Source: Clostridia bacterium
GTDB taxonomy: Bacteria; Bacillota; Clostridia; Oscillospirales; Acutalibacteraceae
Assembly (NCBI GenBank): GCA_900772705.1
Contig: CAAGRQ010000088.1
Coordinates: forward strand, 1-10,564
Direction: 5' to 3'
Length of the DNA stretch: 10,564 nucleotides
The translations under genes were made by a program, and so were the position numbers. This document shows, piece by piece, positions 1 through 5,879 of this stretch. Numbering within the stretch: the stretch's first letter is position 1; each line of letters opens with the position of its first letter. The notes beneath the pieces were generated by a model. It was not told where the DNA came from and did not search any database. It saw nothing but the letters and a program-made list of their open reading frames with translations.

Positions 1-941
1 ATCGGATAGGTACTGGTGTACTTTTTATCAAGGGTGCCGTATTCGGTATCCTTAACGAGGTTGACAATGTTGCCGTTTTTGTCTACTACATAGGTTGTCG
101 GGAATGAATAAAGTCCCGAGGTGAATTTTCCTGCATCGCTTTTTGAATCAAACCAAATGTTTTTGTAGGTGATACCTTTTTGCGAAAGAATATCCTTTGC
201 TTCGGAGATTGCTGTTTTGTCTCCGTCAAGCGTGAAAGAGTTTACACCGACAACAGCACCGCCTTTTGAAGCGAGTTCTTTGTTGAGAGTTTCTAATTCT
301 CCGAGTTCGCCGACACAAGGCTTGCAGGTTGTAAACCAGAAGTTAACAACTGTTACGCTGTTGGATGAGAAAAGGTCGTTGCTGTTTACATCGTTGCCGT
401 CTAAATCTTTTCCCTGAAAGGCAGGGAATTTTGTGAGTTCGCTTTCATTTGAAATTTTGCCTGCACTGTCTGCCGCAACGCTTTCGCCTGAACTCGGCTT
501 ACTTCCGCAACCCGGATATTTTTGCTCGAGGATTGTAAGTTTTCCTTCGATTTCCTTAATCTGCTCAGCACCCTCATTGAGGATTTTCAGTTCATCTGCC
601 GAGAATTGGTCCTTTGCACCATCAATTGTCTTAAGCAGAAAATCGCCGTAATTAGTGCCGTCCTCAATCATCGGCGTTTCCTTGTTTGCCGACATAAATA
701 CCTTTTCCCAAAGGCTTGAATTGTTTGTAAGAATATCGTTTTCCTTTTGCATAAGTTTTTGGTACAGGTCTGCCGCTTCCTCTGCGTTGTTCGGCTCAAC
801 CGACATCAGGGTTGCAATATCGGTATCTGCACTTGATGAAGAATTGTCATTCTTGTTCTTTTTTGCGGAACAGGCTGCAAGGCTGAGCGTAAGCACCGCC
901 ACAAGCAGTACGGCTAAGATTTTTGTGATTGATTTTTTCAT
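1..941 (-). CDS. TlpA/ResA-like thioredoxin-fold lipoprotein, C-terminus cut off by window edge
   Basis: About 313 residues are visible, with no stop before position 1. The N-terminus is a lipoprotein signal: KK at the start, a hydrophobic stretch, then lipobox LAAC with the lipidation Cys at residue 24, followed by a charged and Ser-rich linker. Residues about 40-145 are largely helical and unassigned, with a lone Cys at about 145. The redoxin domain begins near residue 170 and has the active site FWFTTCKPC (C206 and C209; codons at 315-326) and a cis-proline region SFPTTYVVDKNG near 280. These are hallmarks of TlpA/ResA thiol-disulfide reductases acting outside the membrane. The ATG lies 2 nt past the stop of the polyferredoxin gene, with GGAGG in that gene's tail, so the two are probably translationally coupled. 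The likely role, by inference, is reducing disulfides or sulfoxides in envelope proteins using electrons passed through the membrane. The physiological partner (CcdA, Msr) would lie left of the window. Confidence 0.88.
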   Translation of the reverse strand, partial: MKKSITKILAVLLVAVLTLSLAACSAKKNKNDNSSSSADTDIATLMSVEPNNAEEAADLYQKLMQKENDILTNNSSLWEKVFMSANKETPMIEDGTNYGDFLLKTIDGAKDQFSADELKILNEGAEQIKEIEGKLTILEQKYPGCGSKPSSGESVAADSAGKISNESELTKFPAFQGKDLDGNDVNSNDLFSSNSVTVVNFWFTTCKPCVGELGELETLNKELASKGGAVVGVNSFTLDGDKTAISEAKDILSQKGITYKNIWFDSKSDAGKFTSGLYSFPTTYVVDKNGNIVNLVKDTEYGTLDKKYTSTYP

Positions 942-943
942 AA

Positions 944-1897
944 TCATTCCTCCGTTTTTTTATTGATTGATTTTTCTTTGTTTGTTGATTTATTCACCTT
1001 TGCATTGTCGCAAAGATTTTTTTCGGGTAATCCAAAGCCGTAGCTGAAACTAACAGCCTTGGTCGGGCAGGCGGTGATGCATTTGCCGCAACGTATACAT
1101 TCGGTGTGATTAGGTGTTTTTGTTACATCAACATCCATTTTGCACACCTTTGCACACTTTCCGCAGGATACGCATTTGTGTCCGTCAACTTTTATTCCCA
1201 AAAGCGATACCTTGTTCATCAGTCCGTAAAATGCACCGAGAGGACATATCCATTTGCAAAACGGACGGTAAAACAGTACGCTCAAAATTACTACGGCTAT
1301 TAAAATTATAAGTTTTCGTGTAAACAATGAGCCCAGGGCCGAGCGTATGCCCTCGTTTACGATTGACAGCGGAATAGCCCCCTCAAGCACTCCCTGCGGA
1401 CATATATATTTGCAGAAAAACGGGTCGCCCATTCCTACATCATTTACCGCAAATGCAGGCAAAATAACCACGCTCAGCAGTAAGACTGCATATTTCAAAT
1501 AGGTAAGCGGTTTGAGTTTTTTTGTTGACAGTTTTTTAGTAGGTATTTTGTGTAATAAATCCTGAAACCAACCGAACGGACACAGAAATCCGCAAATGAA
1601 GCGACCGAGCAGTACGCCGAGCAAAATTAAAAATCCCGTTATATAATAGGAAAACTTAAATTTAGACGAGCCTACCACCGATTGAAATGCTCCTATCGGA
1701 CAAGCACCCGACGCCGCCGGACAGGAGTAGCAGTTTAATCCGGGAACGCATACCGCTTTGCCGTTGCCCTGATATATTCCGCCCTTGAAAAAGTTTGGCA
1801 AATGTATATTTGTAAGGAGCGTTGCTCCTGCCTGAATCCAACTGCGAAATCGGCTCAGCGGCTTTGATATGTTTCTTTTCTTTTTGTTCTTATCCAA
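944..1897 (-). CDS. Membrane-bound polyferredoxin, NapH/YccM-like 4Fe-4S protein
   Basis: A polytopic iron-sulfur protein of 317-320 residues. Counting from the upstream GTG at 1906, it has C53/C59/C62/C69 (a CxxC...CP cluster), then three CxxxCP motifs at C105/C109, C165/C169 and C217/C221, each beside hydrophobic membrane segments (about 86-104, 135-155, 198-213). It ends with two classical 2[4Fe-4S] ferredoxin motifs, CVSCGKCAKVC (245-255) and CIRCGKCITACP (270-281), and a Lys-rich tail. This arrangement is typical of the NapH/NosR-C/YccM group, which relays electrons at the membrane. I prefer TTG at 1897 as the start: GGAG at 1908-1911 lies 10 nt from it but only 1 nt from the GTG at 1906. 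Either start overlaps the stop of the preceding small gene. The position between a CXXC miniprotein and a thioredoxin lipoprotein suggests it feeds reducing power to the lipoprotein (inference). Confidence 0.9.
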   Translation of the reverse strand: MDKNKKKRNISKPLSRFRSWIQAGATLLTNIHLPNFFKGGIYQGNGKAVCVPGLNCYSCPAASGACPIGAFQSVVGSSKFKFSYYITGFLILLGVLLGRFICGFLCPFGWFQDLLHKIPTKKLSTKKLKPLTYLKYAVLLLSVVILPAFAVNDVGMGDPFFCKYICPQGVLEGAIPLSIVNEGIRSALGSLFTRKLIILIAVVILSVLFYRPFCKWICPLGAFYGLMNKVSLLGIKVDGHKCVSCGKCAKVCKMDVDVTKTPNHTECIRCGKCITACPTKAVSFSYGFGLPEKNLCDNAKVNKSTNKEKSINKKTEE

Positions 1898-2036
1898 TTC
1901 CCACACACTCCAAGCACAGCCTTATCGCCTTACTTAATATGGTCTCTGCTTCGCCTCGCATTGCTCCGCAGCACAGCATAACCGTTCCTGCGATCAGTAA
2001 AAAGCCTTGTGATACAGCCTTTTTTGCTTTGAACAA
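1890..2036 (-). CDS. CD1871A-type CXXC small membrane protein (48 aa)
   Basis: A 48-residue frame beginning with TTG at 2036 and ending TAA at 1890-1892. A clear AAGGAG lies at 2045-2050, 8 nt upstream of the start. The protein has a basic start (MFKAKKA), one hydrophobic segment (about residues 11-25, including a CC pair at 22-23), then MRGEAETILSKAI and the C-terminal CLECVGIG, with the CXXC at residues 41 and 44. The pattern MRGE...KAI..CLECIGIG is what I recall of the CD1871A family of CXXC miniproteins in Clostridia, which sit beside 4Fe-4S membrane proteins. Their biochemical role is, as far as I know, not established. It is the first gene of the minus-strand operon and its 3' end overlaps the polyferredoxin start, so translation is probably coupled. 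It could act as a small thiol relay or an assembly factor (inference). The non-ATG start and short length make it easy to miss. Confidence 0.82.
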   Translation of the reverse strand: MFKAKKAVSQGFLLIAGTVMLCCGAMRGEAETILSKAIRLCLECVGIG

Positions 2037-2064
2037 TTTTACCACTCCTTTCGTTTTCGTCCCG

Positions 2065-2073
2065 ATTATAGCA
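2065..2073 (-). promoter_or_regulatory. Extended -10 promoter for the redox operon
   Basis: Reading the minus strand, TGC-TATAAT occupies 2073 down to 2065: a perfect -10 hexamer with the TGN extension, about 29 bases before the TTG start of the CXXC gene. No good -35 is seen at 17 nt. A TTAACA lies at 2092-2097, 21 nt upstream of the -10, too far for ideal spacing. An extended -10 can work without a strong -35, or with an activator. Confidence 0.6.
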
Positions 2074-2130
2074 CACGGGATATAAATTTTCTGTTAAGTA
2101 AACGAATTAATTAAAACTTTTCTTGCTCGG

Positions 2131-2207
2131 TTGACGAAAAAATTAACAAAAACTTTATGCGTTTGTGTTATAATACTGTTACATATCGGTTTGATGAAAA
2201 AATTAAC
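2131..2207. repeat. 17-bp direct repeat pair flanking the two-component promoter
   Basis: TTGACGAAAAAATTAAC at 2131-2147 recurs as TTGATGAAAAAATTAAC at 2191-2207, with 16 of 17 bases identical and starts exactly 60 bp apart. Both are preceded by TCGG (the second with one extra T). The first copy lies between the divergent promoters, about -50 to -34 relative to the likely plus-strand start. The second lies in the 5' leader just before the ribosome site. This could be a pair of regulator-binding sites, perhaps for the adjacent OmpR-type regulator, but no binding evidence exists here. Confidence 0.6.
2166..2174 (+). promoter_or_regulatory. Extended -10 promoter for the two-component operon
   Basis: TGT-TATAAT gives a perfect -10 hexamer at 2169-2174 with the TG extension at 2166-2167, 50 bases before the regulator ATG. 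No strong -35 is properly spaced (TTAACA at 2143-2148 is 20 nt away). The layout mirrors the divergent promoter and fits a promoter helped by an activator. Confidence 0.65.
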
Positions 2208-2223
2208 TGTCGGGAGGATATTT

Positions 2224-2898
2224 ATGCATATTTTAGTTGTTGAGGATGAGAGAACTCTGTGCGATACCATTGTACGCAGTCTCAGACATCTTGCATACAG
2301 CGTGGATTATTGCTATGACGGAAAAACGGCTATGGAGATGCTTTTGATAGAACGCTTCGACCTTGTTGTACTTGATTTGAATTTGCCCGACGCAGACGGT
2401 ATGACCGTTCTTAAAGAACTCAGAAAAACCGACAGCGATACAAAGGTGCTTATTTTGTCTGCTCGCTGTGAGGTTGCCGATAAGGTTGAGGGATTGGACG
2501 CAGGCGCAAACGATTATCTTACTAAGCCGTTTCATCTTGACGAACTTGCCGCAAGAATACGCAGTCTGACACTCAGACGGTTTACTCAAAGCGATGTTGT
2601 CTTGACCTGCTCAAAACTTTCGTTTGATACTAAATCACGCAAAGCGTATGTTTCGTCCGAGCCGTTGTCCCTTACAAGAAAGGAAACGGGTATTCTTGAA
2701 TATCTTATGCTCAATCAAGGACGGCCTATAAGCCAAGAGGAATTTCTCGAGCATGTTTGGGACAGCAGTGTTGATAATTTCAGTAATTCCATAAGAGTGC
2801 ATATTTCGGCACTCAGAAAGAAACTTCGCTCTGCTATGGGCTATGACCCTATACATAATCGTATAGGCGAGGGATATGTTATGGAGGAAAAGGAATGA
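2224..2898 (+). CDS. OmpR/PhoB-family response regulator
   Basis: A 224-residue DNA-binding response regulator. The receiver domain (about 1-115) shows the acidic pocket E7/D8, phospho-acceptor D51 in LVVLDLNLPDADG, switch residue S79 in LILSA, and conserved K101 in the KPF motif. The C-terminal winged helix (about 125-222) includes LSLTRKETGILEYL and the recognition-helix region SIRVHISALRKKL, with the wing ending in GEGYVMEE. Length and order are standard for the OmpR/PhoB family. I start at the ATG at 2224 because GGGAGG at 2212-2217 sits 6 nt upstream; the frame is open back to a TTG at 2131, but that extension runs through the promoter. The stop overlaps the kinase start (ATGA at 2895-2898), so the pair is coupled. 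Target genes are unknown. The divergent redox operon and its own promoter, which carries direct repeats, are the nearest candidates. Confidence 0.95.
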   Translation: MHILVVEDERTLCDTIVRSLRHLAYSVDYCYDGKTAMEMLLIERFDLVVLDLNLPDADGMTVLKELRKTDSDTKVLILSARCEVADKVEGLDAGANDYLTKPFHLDELAARIRSLTLRRFTQSDVVLTCSKLSFDTKSRKAYVSSEPLSLTRKETGILEYLMLNQGRPISQEEFLEHVWDSSVDNFSNSIRVHISALRKKLRSAMGYDPIHNRIGEGYVMEEKE

Positions 2899-4043
2899 AA
2901 AGACTTTCTTTGCAGTGGAGAATTACGCTGATGACCGTTGCTTTGATAGGCTTGACCTGTGTGCTTATGAACTGTTTAATCGGCTATTCGGGTAAGCATT
3001 ATATGGATTCGATAGGTAACGGAATTTCTGCGTACAGCGAAATTGAAAACGGCGAGCCGGATTCGTTTGACCCGGAAAGTAAGAGCCTTGACCGTGACGA
3101 ACTTACCATTATAGTAAACGGCGCTCAGCATTCTTTCGGTACAACTAATTGGTATATCACCGTGGCTGTTACTTTGCTCGGCGGTGTGCTGGCTTATTTT
3201 GTCAGCGGTCGAGCCTTGAAACCGTTAAAGAGTTTTGCCTCTCAGGTGGAGAATGTTCAGCCCAATAATTTGGCAGATATGAAAATAAGCGAGGATGTTC
3301 TTCCAGAATTTAAGCAGTTCAGCAAATCGTTTAACGGTATGCTCGAGCGTCTTGATGAGGGCTTTTCTGCCCAACGGCAGTTTACGGGTAATGCCGCGCA
3401 CGAACTGAGAACGCCGCTTGCACTTATGCAGGCGCAGATTGAATTGTTTTCCGTTGAACATTCTGATGTTCAGCCCGATACGGCAGAACTGTTAAAACTT
3501 TTGCAGGAGCAGACGGAAAGAATGTCACAGATGACAAAAACTTTGCTTGAAATGAGCGAACTTCGCACCGTGCCTTGTGATGATGTGATTGAACTTGCAC
3601 CTATGTTTGAAGAAGTTTTTGCCGACCTTGCACCGCTTGCCGAAAAAAGAGGAATCACTCTCGAATGCGACGGAGACGGAACAATTATCGGAAGCGATAC
3701 ACTGATTTATCGTATGCTCTTTAATCTTACGGAAAATGCCATACGCTACAATCGACCGAACGAGAGCGTAAGGGCTTGTATCAGTGAACAAAACGGACAG
3801 ATTTTTATCAGAGTGCGTGATAACGGCAACGGAATACCCGAACAGTACAGAGAAAGTATTTTTCATCCGTTTTTTTGTGTTGATAAATCACGCAGCAGGG
3901 AATACGGCGGTGTCGGACTGGGACTTTCGCTTGTTTGGGAAATTGCTTCACTTCACGGCGGCAGAGTCTTTGCCGAGGAAAGTTCCGAAAGGGGAACGGT
4001 TATGCTTGTTATTTTGCCAAAAAGCAAAACAAGCGAGAATTAA
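2895..4043 (+). CDS. Sensor histidine kinase, cognate of the upstream regulator
   Basis: A 382-residue membrane kinase with two transmembrane helices (about 10-30 and 86-106) flanking a short outer loop of about 55 residues rich in acidic residues. A HAMP-like segment follows (about 104-158), then the dimerisation box with phospho-acceptor H169 in AAHELRTPL. The ATPase domain has the N box NLTENAIRYN (277-286), G1 box DNGNG (309-313), F box FHPFF (323-327) and G2 box GGVGLGL (338-344). All catalytic elements are intact, so it should be active. The small sensing loop has no recognisable ligand domain; it contains no Cys, so a direct thiol sensor in the loop is unlikely, although C22 and C27 lie in the first membrane helix. 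The start overlaps the regulator stop by 4 bases. A strong terminator follows the stop, making this a two-gene operon. The signal is unknown. Confidence 0.95.
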   Translation: MKRLSLQWRITLMTVALIGLTCVLMNCLIGYSGKHYMDSIGNGISAYSEIENGEPDSFDPESKSLDRDELTIIVNGAQHSFGTTNWYITVAVTLLGGVLAYFVSGRALKPLKSFASQVENVQPNNLADMKISEDVLPEFKQFSKSFNGMLERLDEGFSAQRQFTGNAAHELRTPLALMQAQIELFSVEHSDVQPDTAELLKLLQEQTERMSQMTKTLLEMSELRTVPCDDVIELAPMFEEVFADLAPLAEKRGITLECDGDGTIIGSDTLIYRMLFNLTENAIRYNRPNESVRACISEQNGQIFIRVRDNGNGIPEQYRESIFHPFFCVDKSRSREYGGVGLGLSLVWEIASLHGGRVFAEESSERGTVMLVILPKSKTSEN

Positions 4044-4058
4044 ACATTGTTTTATATG

Positions 4059-4096
4059 AAAAAACGGCTTGAATACTGTATTCGAGCCGCTTTTTT
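4059..4096 (+). terminator. Rho-independent terminator after the two-component operon
   Basis: CGGCTTGAATA (4065-4075) pairs with TATTCGAGCCG (4079-4089) over 11 bp with one G-T wobble and a 3-nt loop. It is followed by C and six Ts (4091-4096) and preceded by six As, so it may also work on the minus strand. Confidence 0.9.
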
Positions 4097-4126
4097 ATGT
4101 ATTTTTGACAAATTGAAAAATAACTC

Positions 4127-4155
4127 TTGATTATGTAAAGGTTTTGTGTTAATAT
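4127..4155 (+). promoter_or_regulatory. Probable promoter of the ACT-hom-lysC operon
   Basis: TTGATT at 4127-4132 and TAATAT at 4150-4155 are separated by 17 bp, with a TG extension at 4147-4148. The string TGTTAATAT is identical to the one before the LiaF-like gene at 7263-7271. A full TTGACA at 4105-4110 could instead serve a weaker -10, GATTAT at 4129-4134. The leader of about 45 bases is too short for a lysine riboswitch or T-box, and I see no attenuator hairpin in it. Confidence 0.5.
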
Positions 4156-4204
4156 ATGAAAAGTGTTTTTCACAGTAATACAGTTGTCCACGGGTGGTGT
4201 ACAA

Positions 4205-4633
4205 ATGGGAAAAGTAAAATATCTGCTTGTAGATATGTCGATATTGCCCGAAATATACGCCAAGGTTGTTGAGGCAAACGGCTATTTGCAGTCCGGCGAG
4301 GCGACCAGTGCTTCTCAGGCGGCAAAGATGGCGGGGATATCCCGTTCGGCATATTATAAATATAAGGATAAAATATTTGAATATAACGAGCAGGGAGACG
4401 ATGTCACCGCAATTAATGCAAAATTGATAGACAACGCAGGCGTGCTCAGTTCGGTCATGAACGAACTTTATCTTGCCGGTGCAAATATTTTGGCTGTAAA
4501 TCAGAGCATTCCGGTAAATAATATAGCCGATGTGTCCATTACGGTCAGACTTTCGCAGACAGATGTATCGACAGAGGATTTAATATCAAAGATTAAAAAT
4601 ATCGGCGGAGTAAAATCAGCCGAGATTGTTTAG
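4205..4633 (+). CDS. PheB-like ACT domain protein with N-terminal helix-turn-helix
   Basis: A 142-residue protein matching the PheB/UPF0735 layout. It starts MGKVKYLLVDMSILPE. Residues about 33-58 form a short helix-turn-helix-like element, where ISRSAYYKYKD is the family signature. The C-terminal ACT domain (about 67-142) contains the ligand-loop stretch LIDNAGVLSSVMNEL and ends in GGVKSAEIV. ACT domains bind amino acids to control pathway enzymes or transcription. The B. subtilis homologue lies beside pheA and its molecular role is unclear. Here it heads a hom-lysC operon, so a threonine-, lysine- or methionine-responsive role is possible (inference). I chose the ATG at 4205 because the family begins there; GGTGG at 4193-4197 is a weak ribosome site. 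An upstream GTG at 4163 would add unmatched residues. Its stop TAG lies inside the ribosome site of hom. Confidence 0.85.
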   Translation: MGKVKYLLVDMSILPEIYAKVVEANGYLQSGEATSASQAAKMAGISRSAYYKYKDKIFEYNEQGDDVTAINAKLIDNAGVLSSVMNELYLAGANILAVNQSIPVNNIADVSITVRLSQTDVSTEDLISKIKNIGGVKSAEIV

Positions 4634-4643
4634 GAGGAATAAT

Positions 4644-5861
4644 ATGAAGGTAGCAGTTATGGGTTACGGAACTGTAGGTTCCGGCGTTGTTGAGGTTATC
4701 GAGACCCACGAAAAGAGTATATCTAATCGTACCGGCGGCGAAGTTCTCGAGGTCGCAAAAATTCTTGATTTGCGTGACTTTGAGGGTGATCCCCACGAGG
4801 ATTTGTTCACAAAGGATTTTAACGATATTTTGAACGACGATGAAATTAAAGTTGTTGCGGAAACCATGGGCGGAGTTAATCCGGCATTTGATTTTACCAT
4901 GAAACTTCTCGAATCGGGAAAGAGCGTTGTAACATCGAATAAGGAACTCGTTGCTCAAAAGGGACTTGAACTTCTTCAGGCTGCCGAAAAGCACGGCGTT
5001 AACTATCTATTTGAGGCAAGCGTAGGCGGCGGTATTCCGATTATCCGCCCTATGGCTCAGTGCCTTGCCGCTAACAATATCGAGGGCATTGCGGGTATTC
5101 TTAACGGTACTACCAACTTTATCCTTACAAAGATGATTGAGGACGGTATGACCTTTGAGGATGCACTTAAACTTGCACAGGATAACGGTTTTGCCGAAAA
5201 AGACCCGACAGCGGATATCGAGGGCTTTGATGCCTGCCGCAAGGTTTGTATTCTTGCTTCTCTTGCTTTCGGAAAGCATGTTTATCCTAACCAGGTTAAG
5301 GCTGAGGGCATTACAAAAATCACTCTCGAAGATGTATCATACATTTCTTCGGCTAACGGCGTGATTAAACTCCTCGGTCAAATTAAAAAAATCAATGATG
5401 ATACAATTACCGCTTTTGTAAGTCCTGCCGTTGTATTTAACGGTTCGCAACTTGCAAGCGTAAACGGAGTGTTTAATGCTATTCTTGTCAGAGGAGATGC
5501 CGTAGGCGATGTGTGCTTTTACGGACAGGGAGCAGGTAAACTTCCGACAGCCAGTGCTGTTGTTGCTGATATGGTAGACTGCGCCGTTCATGTTGACAGA
5601 AGAAAGAATTTCGGCTGGGGTGCAGGCAGCGAGGATTATGTTGCAGACGAAAAAGCTGTGCTTGAGATGCCGTTTTATGTTCGTGCAAAGGCAAGTGAAA
5701 ATGCCGTTATGTCCGCATTCAGCGATGTTAAATTCCTCAGCCGCAAGGGACAGCCTTCGGACGAGGTTGCATTTATCACAGATTCGATGACCGAAAATCA
5801 GCTTGTCAAAAAGCTCGAGGGCATTGATGTAATCAATACAATTAAGGTAACAAACTATTAA
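4644..5861 (+). CDS. hom: Homoserine dehydrogenase
   Basis: A 405-residue enzyme that reduces aspartate semialdehyde to homoserine with NAD(P)H, the branch step to threonine and methionine. It has the dinucleotide-binding loop GYGTVGSG (7-14), SNKELVA (98-104), EASVGGGIPII (124-134) and the substrate-domain signature GILNGTTNFIL (151-161). GFAEKDPTADIEGFDACRK follows, containing the Asp196/Lys200 pair (DxxxK) that corresponds to the catalytic Asp/Lys of this family. The C-terminal 65 residues (about 340-405) look like the regulatory ACT-type extension found in longer monofunctional enzymes, suggesting threonine feedback. The ATG at 4644 has AGGAGG at 4632-4637, overlapping the previous stop codon. 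An upstream in-frame start at 4626 is not supported by that spacing. It lies 18 nt before lysC, in one operon. Confidence 0.97.
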   Translation: MKVAVMGYGTVGSGVVEVIETHEKSISNRTGGEVLEVAKILDLRDFEGDPHEDLFTKDFNDILNDDEIKVVAETMGGVNPAFDFTMKLLESGKSVVTSNKELVAQKGLELLQAAEKHGVNYLFEASVGGGIPIIRPMAQCLAANNIEGIAGILNGTTNFILTKMIEDGMTFEDALKLAQDNGFAEKDPTADIEGFDACRKVCILASLAFGKHVYPNQVKAEGITKITLEDVSYISSANGVIKLLGQIKKINDDTITAFVSPAVVFNGSQLASVNGVFNAILVRGDAVGDVCFYGQGAGKLPTASAVVADMVDCAVHVDRRKNFGWGAGSEDYVADEKAVLEMPFYVRAKASENAVMSAFSDVKFLSRKGQPSDEVAFITDSMTENQLVKKLEGIDVINTIKVTNY

Positions 5862-5879
5862 TTCATACAGGAGGAAAAT

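Noticed and set aside
1898..1906. GTG at 1906 as start of the polyferredoxin
   Set aside because: The only ribosome site (GGAG 1908-1911) is 1 nt away, too close; TTG at 1897 has a workable 10-nt spacing. Not decisive.
1822..2085. 87-codon plus-strand frame opposite the CXXC gene
   Set aside because: It overlaps antisense the better supported small CXXC gene and the operon promoter, and has no ribosome site.
2131..2223. Upstream TTG start extending the response regulator by 31 residues
   Set aside because: The extension runs through the promoter -10 and direct repeats, while the ATG at 2224 has an ideal ribosome site and begins the receiver domain exactly (MHILVVEDE).
4097..4204. Lysine riboswitch or T-box before the hom-lysC operon
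   Set aside because: The gap is only about 108 bases including the promoter, and no conserved riboswitch helices or T-box sequence are visible.
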